DNA from: Candidatus Sumerlaeota bacterium
GTDB lineage: Bacteria > Sumerlaeota > Sumerlaeia > MWCT01
Direction: 5' to 3'
NCBI GenBank assembly: GCA_026398545.1
Contig: JAPLSR010000020.1
Span: forward strand, 1 to 9,792
DNA length: 9,792 bases
Position 1 is the stretch's first letter, and each line of letters begins with the position of its first letter. The notes beneath the pieces were generated by a model, which made no database searches, had not been told where the DNA came from, and worked only from the letters and a program-made list of their open reading frames with translations. The translations under genes were made by a program, and so were the position numbers. Positions 1 through 6,957 of this stretch are shown here, in pieces.

Positions 1-893
1 ATGGTGCGGATGGTTATGTGAGTAAATCATTCAATCCTGAAATCCTTATCATCAAGGTGAAGGCGCTCCTTGAGGCAAAAACGGCGCGGGTGAGAGCGAG
101 GGAATTTATCCGTGAGGCGGCGGACAAGTTTATGGGGCAGATAGCAGAAAATCATATCCAGGCGGCTGTGGAGAAGAAAACACAGATTATTGTGGAAAGA
201 GCCATATCCAATGTGGTGAGTGTAATTGACCAGAGGGCGCGTCGCGAAGTGGAGGCACGCGTCACCGCACTTGCCACTGAAAAGGAACAGGAACTTGTCA
301 AAGTCACGGTTCATGAGGTTGCCAAGTCCATGGTGGAAAAGCTTGCCGAGCGCAAGGTGACAGAGGCTATGGACGTGATTCTGGTTGAACAAACGGAAAA
401 GACGGTCAGGCGCTCCGCGGATGGTCTCCTCCCCGACATGGTACGTGAGAAGATAAAGAGCCAGCTGGAACTTTTGCTCCCCAGAGAAATTGAGACACGT
501 GTGCAGAAAGCCATTGAGGATATGACCCAGCAGATTTCGCAGGATATCGTATCCATTGTGGATGTCACGGCACAGAAACAGGTTCCCAAGGTGGCGCGTG
601 AGAGGCTTCCGGAAATGGCGCAGAAACAGATGGAACTCATCGCTGAAGATATGGTGCCGAATCTTGTCAACAGCGCTGTGAGTCAGGAGGTGGATAAAGA
701 ATTTCAGAAAAGGGTCAATCCGGCAATCCAGAATGCCACCAACAGAATCAAAAATAGTGTCAATTTAATAAATCTTTTCGTTCTATTTGTTGTCCTTATC
801 GGACTGGCATTCAACGTTTATTTCTATTTCTCCTTTGTTTCTCCCCATCTGGAAAAGCGGGTGAAGTCATCAGTTGTGAAGAAGAACAAGTAG
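1..893 (+). CDS. Response-regulator-like protein, receiver-domain end plus coiled-coil and C-terminal membrane anchor (5' partial)
   Basis: The open frame starts at base 3 and continues off the left edge. Its first residues, GADGYVSKSFNPEILIIKV, match the end of a CheY-like receiver domain (usual form GADxYxxKPFxPxxLxxxVxxLL). The receiver's conserved Lys is present, but the Pro after it is Ser. The GTG at 18 is therefore an internal valine, not the start. About 225 residues of highly charged helix (many E, K, R, Q) follow, broken by recurring proline motifs (LLPDM, LLPREI, RLPEM, MVPNL). Then comes one strongly hydrophobic segment of about 24 residues (around bases 765-840) and a short basic tail ending in KKNK. 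This predicts a cytoplasmic receiver with a long helical rod held at the membrane by a C-terminal anchor. No DNA-binding or enzymatic output domain is visible. The phosphorylatable Asp lies outside the window. A strong terminator follows, so this gene ends its transcript. Its target is unknown. Confidence 0.8.
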   Translation, partial: GADGYVSKSFNPEILIIKVKALLEAKTARVRAREFIREAADKFMGQIAENHIQAAVEKKTQIIVERAISNVVSVIDQRARREVEARVTALATEKEQELVKVTVHEVAKSMVEKLAERKVTEAMDVILVEQTEKTVRRSADGLLPDMVREKIKSQLELLLPREIETRVQKAIEDMTQQISQDIVSIVDVTAQKQVPKVARERLPEMAQKQMELIAEDMVPNLVNSAVSQEVDKEFQKRVNPAIQNATNRIKNSVNLINLFVLFVVLIGLAFNVYFYFSFVSPHLEKRVKSSVVKKNK

Positions 894-923
894 GGTTTGT
901 TTTTAAGTCTATTAACGAGGCGT

Positions 924-961
924 AACCTCCTGTTCCATGTGCAACAGGAGGTTTCGTTTTT
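924..961 (+). terminator. Intrinsic terminator of the receiver/coiled-coil gene
   Basis: A perfect 11-bp stem (AACCTCCTGTT at 924-934 pairing with AACAGGAGGTT at 943-953) encloses an 8-base loop and is followed by TCGTTTTT. It begins 30 bases after the stop codon at 893. The T-run lies only on the plus side, so it should act on the plus-strand gene. The rest of the 197-base convergent gap (962-1090) shows only a weak bulged hairpin near 991-1009 with no T-run. Confidence 0.85.
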
Positions 962-1090
962 CGAGAATAGGTTGTTGAGGGATTGTGAGTTTTTCCCGTG
1001 TGCGGAAAAGGAGAATGGTCTCGTGAATGGGTCGTGCCAGGTTATGATAATGAGGACAAGTCAGGAGCGATGTCATGTGACCTGCGCGCA

Positions 1091-3682
1091 TCATTGAATA
1101 AAGCGCAGGGCGTCTTCATGCATGCCGCCTGTCACAGGATGGTCAATCTCTGTGGTGGAGATGCAGTCCCATATAGGACAGACATGTTTGCAGAGGAGGC
1201 ATCCCACGCAACGTTCTTCGTCCACCTTTGCCTTGCGCTTCTCCGTGTCAAATGTCATTGCCTGGTTTGCGCCGTCATGGCAGACAATGTGGCATAATCC
1301 GCAGCCAATGCATTTCTCCTCGTCCACGCTGGAAATAACGTGCATCTTCTGGTGATGCTCGCTCGGGTCAACGAGATTTTGGAGTCCAAGCCCGACGAGC
1401 GACTGGGCGGAATCGAAACCCCTTGCGGCAAGATAGTCCTCCAGTCCCTCCGTCAGGTCTTCGATGATGCGATAGCCATAGCGCATCACGGCTGTAGTTG
1501 ACTGGACGGTGGTAGCGCCCATCAGGAGGAACATGACGGCGTCGCTCCAGGTCTCTATGCCGCCAATGCCGGAGAGTGGGAGCCCCAGATTTTTACACTG
1601 CGCCATCTCGGCAATAAATCGCAGGGCGATGGGTTTGACGGCGGGACCGGAATATCCGCTGATGGAGCCCTTGCCCTGGATGGATGGTTTGGGGACAAAG
1701 GTGTCGAGGTCGACCTCTGTGATGGCGCGGAGGGTGTTTATTGCAGAAATAGCATCTGCCCCGCCATCTTTTGCGGCAATGGCAACGGGGAGCATGTCTG
1801 TGATATTGGGCGTCATTTTTGCCATCACGGGGATGGAGACGCAGTCTTTGACCACGCGTGTGTAATGCCGGATGAGGTCATAGCTCTGTCCCACCTTGTG
1901 ACCTGCGCCTTCCACAGCCATCTGTGGGCATGAGAAATTTAGTTCCAGCATATCCGCCCCCGCCTTTTCAGCGCTGCGCGCCAGTTCCGCCCAGCCTTCA
2001 TCAGAGTATCCCATAATGGAAACGATGAGCCTTTTCCGGGGATAATGTTTTTTGAGATAGGCGATGTCCTTCAGGTTCTGCTCAAAGGGGCGCTCGCTGA
2101 CCATTTCAATATTCTGCAAGCCAATCAGGAGTTTTTCGCCGTAATGGAGGGCGTTCAGGCGCGGCGTGGGGTCGATGATGGGATAGTCCCTTTCAAGATT
2201 CAGGGTTTTGAAGATGGCGCCGCCCCATCCGGCGTCAAAGGCGCGGGAGAGCATCTGGGCAGTATTACCAACGGGGGAGGAAGAGAGGCAGAAGGGGTGC
2301 GGGAAATTCAGACCGCAGAAATTGACAGCGAGGGACGGACGGGCGCGCCTTGCGATAATGGCAGGCGTGGAGAGCGGAATTGCCTTTGCAATTGCCTCCG
2401 CCGCCTTTTTGCCGTCCTTCACACATTCAGCAACCGTTTTACCCGCCCCTGTGATATCGCCCCCCGCATATATCCTCGGATGTGATGTCTGCATGGTTTC
2501 CGGCTTCACACGGACATACATCCCCGATTTTTTAAGGTGAGAAACAAGGGTCTGGAGTTCCAAAGAAATGCCGGTTCCGATTGACTCCACCACAATATCG
2601 GCAGGCATGGAAAATTCTGAGCCGGCGATTGCCTCCGCATTTTCCGGCACAAACCGGTCGGGGACAATCCAGCGTATCTCCTCGCCCCGGAGGGCGCGCA
2701 CCCGCCCTTTCTCCTTTTTTATTTCAAGGATGCGGCAGTTCGGACGGAGACGCACACCAGCGTATAGTGCAAGGCTGACCTCATCTCTATCCGCCGGCAA
2801 CTCTTCAATCGCCTCAAGTGAGACGCAATAGACCCGCTCGGCGCCCGCAAGGCGTGCTGTTACGGCACAATCAAGAGCCACGGAGCCACCGCCAATTACT
2901 ACAAGGTTTTTTCCCTTCACAAGGGTTGCGAACTTTTTGCGTCTGGGACTATCTTTTGCACGGGCGAGAAATTCATTCCAGAGGTAAACGCCCCTTGCGT
3001 CACTGCCCGGAATGGGAAGTTTCTTTGGCGCATCAAGCCCGACGGCAAGGAAAACCGCATCGTAATCCTTGCGGAGGAGTTTTTCAAGGGCATCCTTCCC
3101 ATTGATTGACACACCGCATTTGAATTGAATACCAAGGTCGCGCAGGATGCCCAATTCGTGTGCGAGGACTTCATCCGGCAGACGGTGGGGCGGTATGCCA
3201 TGGCGGAGGATTCCGCCGGGCTGGGGCGACCTGTCAAACACCGTGACGCTGTAACCTTTGATGGCGAGATTGGCGGCGGCGGAGAGCCCTGCCGGTCCTG
3301 AGCCGATAACGGCGACACGTTTATCCCCCGGCGCCGGCGCGTTAAAAACCTTCAGCCCCTCCTTGCGCTCATAATCCATCAGGAATGCCTGAATTTCATT
3401 GATGTGAATTGGTTCATCAAGTCCGGAGCGTGAGCAACCCTTGACGCAGAGGCGACAGGTGGGGCAGATGTGAGCGCAGACGCCGCCGAGTGCATTATTC
3501 TGGCGTATGGTTCTGATAGCGCCCTTGATATTGCCCATTTTCAACTGACGGATGAATTTTGCCGGCTGGGTATCCGCTCCGCAATCCGTATTACATGGGG
3601 CATCATCGCAAAGAAGGCAGCGATTCGCCTCCATAATTGCCGTCTGCAGATTATACACCCTCTCTTTCATCACATTCTCCAT
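1091..3682 (-). CDS. pydA: Dihydropyrimidine dehydrogenase, PreT-PreA fusion
   Basis: Reduces uracil or thymine to the 5,6-dihydro form, the first step of reductive pyrimidine breakdown, in the cytoplasm. The 863-residue chain joins what are two proteins in E. coli (PreT and PreA), in the same order as in mammalian DPYD. Residues 1-100 hold the N-terminal Fe-S domain: C22, C25, C30, C34, then C73, C79, C83, with Q98 at the position of DPYD's unusual Gln ligand. An FAD motif GSGPAG is at 127-132, a nucleotide motif GGGSVALD at 264-271 and an AGGD FAD motif at 406-409. From about 450 there is an FMN TIM barrel with the active-site Cys C585 in NFSCPQM. The C-terminal double 4Fe-4S ferredoxin uses C791/C794/C797/C801 and C825/C828/C831/C835. 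The start is supported by AAAGGAG 9 bases upstream. It is the last gene of the operon, 58 bases after dihydropyrimidinase. The nucleotide site looks more PreT-like (NADH) than DPYD-like. Confidence 0.95.
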   Translation of the reverse strand: MENVMKERVYNLQTAIMEANRCLLCDDAPCNTDCGADTQPAKFIRQLKMGNIKGAIRTIRQNNALGGVCAHICPTCRLCVKGCSRSGLDEPIHINEIQAFLMDYERKEGLKVFNAPAPGDKRVAVIGSGPAGLSAAANLAIKGYSVTVFDRSPQPGGILRHGIPPHRLPDEVLAHELGILRDLGIQFKCGVSINGKDALEKLLRKDYDAVFLAVGLDAPKKLPIPGSDARGVYLWNEFLARAKDSPRRKKFATLVKGKNLVVIGGGSVALDCAVTARLAGAERVYCVSLEAIEELPADRDEVSLALYAGVRLRPNCRILEIKKEKGRVRALRGEEIRWIVPDRFVPENAEAIAGSEFSMPADIVVESIGTGISLELQTLVSHLKKSGMYVRVKPETMQTSHPRIYAGGDITGAGKTVAECVKDGKKAAEAIAKAIPLSTPAIIARRARPSLAVNFCGLNFPHPFCLSSSPVGNTAQMLSRAFDAGWGGAIFKTLNLERDYPIIDPTPRLNALHYGEKLLIGLQNIEMVSERPFEQNLKDIAYLKKHYPRKRLIVSIMGYSDEGWAELARSAEKAGADMLELNFSCPQMAVEGAGHKVGQSYDLIRHYTRVVKDCVSIPVMAKMTPNITDMLPVAIAAKDGGADAISAINTLRAITEVDLDTFVPKPSIQGKGSISGYSGPAVKPIALRFIAEMAQCKNLGLPLSGIGGIETWSDAVMFLLMGATTVQSTTAVMRYGYRIIEDLTEGLEDYLAARGFDSAQSLVGLGLQNLVDPSEHHQKMHVISSVDEEKCIGCGLCHIVCHDGANQAMTFDTEKRKAKVDEERCVGCLLCKHVCPIWDCISTTEIDHPVTGGMHEDALRFIQ

Positions 3683-3713
3683 GAAAAGAGACTCCTTTAA
3701 AAAGCGAATATAT

Positions 3714-3731
3714 CACACATATATGTCTGTG
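3714..3731 (-). promoter_or_regulatory. Imperfect dyad in the AT-rich gap before the dehydrogenase gene
   Basis: The 58-base gap between dihydropyrimidinase and the dehydrogenase is AT-rich. It contains a perfect ACATATATGT palindrome (3717-3726) inside a longer imperfect dyad (CACA at 3714, TGTG at 3728-3731). On the minus strand TGTGATATAT could serve as an extended -10 element, but I see no convincing -35. It may be an internal promoter or operator, or only local AT-richness. Confidence 0.2.
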
Positions 3732-3740
3732 TTATTTTAA

Positions 3741-5132
3741 TTAAATTTCCCCTCCCGGTCGCCTCTTGATGAATTTTCCATATCCCTCCCGACCCGAGAA
3801 TTTGCCGTCCTGGACAATGACACTTCCCCGGCAGATGGTGAAATCGGGAAATCCCGACATCTCCATTCCCTGATAGGGCGACCAGTCACAATTGGTCTGC
3901 ATCTCCTTGAAATCGATAATACGTGTTTTTCTCGGGTCCACAATAATGATGTCGGCATCCGACCCGATGGCGAGTGTTCCCTTCTGCGGGAAGAGCCCCA
4001 TCAGTTTCGCCGGATTGGTACTGATGAGGGAGACGAAATGGTTCAGGTCAAAGCGTTTCTGGAGGACGCCAGAGGTATAAACTGCGGGGAGGAGTGTTTC
4101 CACGCCGGGGAGACCGTAAGGTATCTTTGTGAAATCACCCTTCCACATCGCCTTCTGATTTATGGTGAAGGTGCAGGTGTCCGTTGAGACAATAGAGATG
4201 TCCCCCCTTGTTAATGCCATCCAGAGACGCTCCTGGTCTTTCTTTTGCTTGATTTGCGGGCATGTGGCGTAGAGATGCCCACGTTCCCTGTCCTTGAAGA
4301 CCGCATCATCGAGGAGGAGATACTGTGGGCATGTCTCAGCATAGACATTGATGCCGCGGTGGCGCGCCTGATGGAGAATCTCTGCCGCCTCACCGGTGGA
4401 CATGTGAACGATGTATAATCTGCCTCCTGTTGCCTCCGCCCAGGTTATGGCGCGCTGAACCGCCTCCGCCTCAATGAAGTTCGGACGGGAGAGGACGTGT
4501 CCATATGCCCCCACCTCGTCTTTCTTTTCCAGATATTTTCGTATCAGTAGATTCATGACCTTATCGCTTTCGGCATGGACGCAGATGCGGGCGCCATTTT
4601 CCGCTGTAGTCTCAAGGGCGGAGAAGAGGGCGGCATCATCCGACTGCCACCCCTCGGACTCATAAATCATGAACATCTTGAAAGTCGGAATGCCAAAGGC
4701 AATGACCTCCTCCATCTCCTGTTTTGTGGGCATGTCCCATTTGATGATGATGGAGTGAAGGGCGTAATCCACGCATACGCGCCCCTTTGCCTCCTTCATG
4801 CGCGACTGTATGCCCGCCATCAGCCCTTTTTCTTTATTCTGCATGGCGTAGTCGATAATAGTTGTAATGCCGCCACAGGCGGCGGCGCGCGTCCCCGTGA
4901 CAAAGTCATCCGCACTCACAGTCCCGCAGAAGGGGAGCTGTAAATGGACGTGAACATCGATTCCGCCCGGCATAACATATTTGTTGGATGCATCGATTAC
5001 TGTGCAGGACGGCTCACTTACAAGACGACTTCCGATGGCGGCGATATGTTCTCCGGTAATGCCCACATCCGCCCGAAACGTTTCGGTTGAGGTCACAAGG
5101 GTGCCATTCCGAATAATCATGTCGAATTTCAT
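3741..5132 (-). CDS. hydA: Dihydropyrimidinase (hydantoinase family)
   Basis: Opens the dihydrouracil or dihydrothymine ring hydrolytically to N-carbamoyl-beta-alanine or N-carbamoyl-beta-aminoisobutyrate. At 463 residues it has normal family length. The binuclear-metal set of the cyclic amidohydrolase superfamily is complete: H61 and H63 (DVHVHLQLPF), the Lys expected to be carboxylated K152 (TFKMFMIY), H186 (CVHAESD), H243 (IVHMSTGE) and D318 (VSTDTCTF). Y157, five residues after the Lys, matches the substrate-binding Tyr of hydantoinases. The GDFTKIPYGLPGVE stretch is typical of the dihydropyrimidinase/hydantoinase/phenylhydantoinase group. AGGAGGT (5141-5147) lies 8 bases before the ATG. 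The gene starts 16 bases after the aminotransferase stop, so the two are probably co-transcribed. Sequence alone cannot exclude a D-hydantoinase or phenylhydantoinase; the neighbouring dehydrogenase and ureidopropionase make dihydropyrimidinase the likely role. Confidence 0.93.
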   Translation of the reverse strand: MKFDMIIRNGTLVTSTETFRADVGITGEHIAAIGSRLVSEPSCTVIDASNKYVMPGGIDVHVHLQLPFCGTVSADDFVTGTRAAACGGITTIIDYAMQNKEKGLMAGIQSRMKEAKGRVCVDYALHSIIIKWDMPTKQEMEEVIAFGIPTFKMFMIYESEGWQSDDAALFSALETTAENGARICVHAESDKVMNLLIRKYLEKKDEVGAYGHVLSRPNFIEAEAVQRAITWAEATGGRLYIVHMSTGEAAEILHQARHRGINVYAETCPQYLLLDDAVFKDRERGHLYATCPQIKQKKDQERLWMALTRGDISIVSTDTCTFTINQKAMWKGDFTKIPYGLPGVETLLPAVYTSGVLQKRFDLNHFVSLISTNPAKLMGLFPQKGTLAIGSDADIIIVDPRKTRIIDFKEMQTNCDWSPYQGMEMSGFPDFTICRGSVIVQDGKFSGREGYGKFIKRRPGGEI

Positions 5133-5148
5133 TTTTTAACACCTCCTG

Positions 5149-6468
5149 TTATACAGGCTCATTTTTGAGATGCGTAAAACACTCATCAAGGACATTGATA
5201 AGGAAATCGGCGTTGTCTCTGGTGAAACACATGGGTGGTTTGATGCGCAGGACGTTGCCGGAGAGTCCGCCCTTTCCAATGAGGAGTCCCCGCTCCTTTG
5301 CCAGCTCCATGATTTCGGCGGTGGCGGCAGGTGCGGGCTCGCGACTTTCACGGGATTTGACAATCTCCACCCCTATCATAAGCCCCATTCCGCGGACCTC
5401 GCCAATGGGTGTGTGTTTTTTCTCCAGCCGCTTCAGTCCTTCCAGGAGATGCGTCCCGACGATGCGGCAGTTTTCCTGCAGGTTCTCGCGGTCAATCACT
5501 TCGATGGTTGCCATCCCCTGCGCCATGGAGACGGGGTTGCCGCCGAATGTGTTGAAATAAGTTTTGTCCTTGAGAGGTGCGGCAATCTCCGCTCTGGATG
5601 TTACAACTCCAAGCGGAATGCCGTTCCCTATGCCTTTTGCCATGGTGATGGCATCGGGGATGACGCCCCAGTTCTGAATGCCCCAGTAGTGCTCGCCCGT
5701 CCGCCCGAAACCAGTCTGCACCTCATCGGAGATGAACAGTCCTTTAGCCTTCTTCACAATGTCATACAGGATGCTGAAATATTCTCCGGGTGGCACAACT
5801 GCACCGCCGACGCCCTGAATCGGCTCGACAATGAGGGCGGCAATCCGTCCCGTGGTGCAGTGGTCGATGACTGACTGTGCATCGCGGGCGCACTGGACTT
5901 TGCATGAAGGATAGGTAAGATTCAGGGGACAACGGTAGCAGTATCCGGGCAGGATGTGATGGACATTGGAGAGTCCCGAAACATTATAGCGCCATGTGGA
6001 ATGTCCGCAGAGGCTCATGGTGGCGAGTGTGTCGCCATGATAAGCATTGCGAAGGGCAAGGATATCCTGCATTCCGGTGTAAAGGCGCGCCATGAGGATG
6101 GCGAGATCATTCGCCTCGCTGCCGGAGTTGGTGAAAAAGGACTGTTTCAATTCAGGTGCGGGCATTTTAGAGGCGAGGAGTCTGGCAAATTTCACGATAT
6201 TCGGATGCAGGTAAAGACAGGTAGTATGCTGGATTTTATCAATCTGCTCTTTTGTTTTTTGCGTCACATATGGATGGCAGTGACCGACGCTGACAGTTAC
6301 GATTCCGCCGATGGCATCGAGGTATTGTTTACCGGTGCTATCGTAAACAAACTGCATCCTGCCTTCCACGATTGCAATGGGCTTTTTGTAATACAGCAAA
6401 TGGTTCGGCATCAGATATTCCCTGCGCAGGGCAAAGATTTCTTCAGCAGAGAGGTCATTATAAACCAT
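5149..6468 (-). CDS. Class III aminotransferase, AGXT2-like (beta-alanine / beta-aminoisobutyrate transaminase)
   Basis: PLP-dependent omega-amino-acid transaminase of 439 residues. Fold-type I class III marks are clear: SGSEAND at 115-121 (phosphate contact), D248 in ISDEVQTGFGR (pyridine N) and K278 in TMAKGIGNG (Schiff-base Lys). The C-terminal half, with ENLQEN, VRGMGLMIG and the NTFGGNP motif, closely resembles alanine-glyoxylate aminotransferase 2, which also uses beta-aminoisobutyrate. In this operon it most likely transfers the amino group of beta-alanine or beta-aminoisobutyrate to a 2-oxo acid, giving malonate or methylmalonate semialdehyde for the dehydrogenase encoded by the first gene. 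The amino acceptor (pyruvate, glyoxylate or 2-oxoglutarate) cannot be read from sequence. A cysteine quartet, C177, C180, C189 and C193, sits in the mid-domain. The ATG is preceded by GGAGGA with 5-6 base spacing. The flanking heptamer repeat ends about 20 bases upstream of the start. Confidence 0.9.
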   Translation of the reverse strand: MVYNDLSAEEIFALRREYLMPNHLLYYKKPIAIVEGRMQFVYDSTGKQYLDAIGGIVTVSVGHCHPYVTQKTKEQIDKIQHTTCLYLHPNIVKFARLLASKMPAPELKQSFFTNSGSEANDLAILMARLYTGMQDILALRNAYHGDTLATMSLCGHSTWRYNVSGLSNVHHILPGYCYRCPLNLTYPSCKVQCARDAQSVIDHCTTGRIAALIVEPIQGVGGAVVPPGEYFSILYDIVKKAKGLFISDEVQTGFGRTGEHYWGIQNWGVIPDAITMAKGIGNGIPLGVVTSRAEIAAPLKDKTYFNTFGGNPVSMAQGMATIEVIDRENLQENCRIVGTHLLEGLKRLEKKHTPIGEVRGMGLMIGVEIVKSRESREPAPAATAEIMELAKERGLLIGKGGLSGNVLRIKPPMCFTRDNADFLINVLDECFTHLKNEPV

Positions 6469-6487
6469 TTAATTCCTCCGTTTAAAA

Positions 6488-6517
6488 ATCGCGAATTACA
6501 AATTGCGAATTACGAAA
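6488..6517 (+). repeat. Inverted-repeat arm, heptamer array (aminotransferase side)
   Basis: Consecutive 7-base units GCGAATT (6491), ACAAATT (6498), GCGAATT (6505) and a partial ACGAA (6512) are variants of ACGAATT. The stretch matches the reverse complement of 6914-6943 at 26 of 30 positions. One of the four differences would still allow a G-U pair in the minus-strand transcript. Confidence 0.9.
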
Positions 6518-6548
6518 GTAGATATGTTTTAGATATCCTCCTTGTTGG

Positions 6549-6905
6549 CTAACTCTTCTGGGTTTTTTTGATAATTGCCGTTAGGATAGAAATCAGTTCG
6601 TTGCATTCGCCCGTGACATCAGTTAATTTTCCGGGCGAAATAAATTTTGCTTCTGAAAGGAGGCGTAGCCAGTAAAGTGTTTCGCGAGCCTCCTTTCTGG
6701 CAATAGATATTTTTGATATAAAGTCTGCCCGGCTTTGCCCTCCTTGCGCTTCCTCAACATTGGCGCCGATGGAAGTTCCCGCCCTGAAGAGTTGTTTACC
6801 CAGCATCCGACTCATTCCTGATTTTTTTTCTAAAAACTGGCATATGCGTATTATCCTTATAGCAAAATTGAACGTCCTTTCACATATATCTTTTGTTCGA
6901 TTCAT
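6549..6905 (-). CDS. Four-helix-bundle protein of the 23S rRNA intervening-sequence (S23/IVP, TIGR02436) family
   Basis: The 118-residue protein is of normal family length. It carries the family signature GTSIGANVEEAQ (43-54) followed by SRADFISKISIARKEARE (58-75) and an ETLYWLRLL helix; these indicate a short, wholly helical bundle. The family was first seen in ORFs within intervening sequences of spirochaete and Coxiella 23S rRNA genes and is related to the Avd accessory protein of diversity-generating retroelements. Its function outside these settings is not established. No rRNA, reverse transcriptase or variable repeat is present here. The gene interrupts a pyrimidine operon and sits between inverted heptamer arrays. 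Unlike all its neighbours it has no Shine-Dalgarno: the bases before the ATG are AAAAAATTCGG. That fits an acquired cassette rather than an operon member. A role in pyrimidine catabolism is unlikely. Confidence 0.9.
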   Translation of the reverse strand: MNRTKDICERTFNFAIRIIRICQFLEKKSGMSRMLGKQLFRAGTSIGANVEEAQGGQSRADFISKISIARKEARETLYWLRLLSEAKFISPGKLTDVTGECNELISILTAIIKKTQKS

Positions 6906-6913
6906 CCGAATTT

Positions 6914-6957
6914 TTTCGTAATTCGTAATTCGTAATTTGCTATTCGTGATTCATAAT
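6914..6957 (-). repeat. Heptamer tandem array and inverted-repeat arm (ureidopropionase side)
   Basis: Six head-to-tail 7-base units are read on the plus strand: TCGTAAT three times (6916-6936), then TTGCTAT, TCGTGAT and TCATAAT (to 6957). Bases 6914-6943 form the inverted-repeat partner of 6488-6517. The last unit overlaps the stop codon (6951-6953) and final codons of the beta-ureidopropionase gene. The inner copies are identical and the outer ones diverged. Confidence 0.9.

Larger units (their letters stand above)
6488..6943. mobile_element. Candidate IVS-like cassette: four-helix-bundle gene enclosed by an inverted repeat
   Basis: A 30-bp inverted repeat (6488-6517 against 6914-6943, 26 of 30 positions matching) encloses 396 bases filled almost entirely by one ORF of the 23S-rRNA-intervening-sequence protein family. 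The repeats are built from degenerate ACGAATT heptamers. The unit separates two genes of one pathway that otherwise share strand and close spacing. In RNA the arms could pair into a stem with the ORF in the loop, which is the layout of intervening sequences in bacterial 23S rRNA. No transposase, reverse transcriptase or clear target duplication is visible. Calling it mobile is inference. Confidence 0.45.

Noticed and set aside
1..21. End of an upstream gene in frame 1 (stop TGA at 19-21) overlapping the GTG
   Set aside because: It looks like a coupled GTGA overlap, but the frame-3 receiver homology shows the downstream gene itself continues upstream.
18..893. Gene start at GTG 18
   Set aside because: The frame is open upstream to base 3 and reads GADGY before it, completing a receiver-domain ending; the GTG is an internal Val.
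991..1009. Hairpin TTTTCC...GGAAAA as terminator of the minus-strand operon
   Set aside because: The stem is short and bulged and no T-run follows on the minus strand.
897..1297. Small ORFs in the convergent gap
   Set aside because: They run through the terminator hairpin and into the antisense of the dehydrogenase, with no good ribosome site or family resemblance.
5170..5874. 234-residue plus-strand ORF
   Set aside because: Antisense shadow of the aminotransferase, low-information translation.
6488..6957. CRISPR array or diversity-generating retroelement
   Set aside because: Repeats are 7-base tandem units without spacers, and no Cas, reverse transcriptase or template/variable repeat is present, though Avd belongs to a related family.
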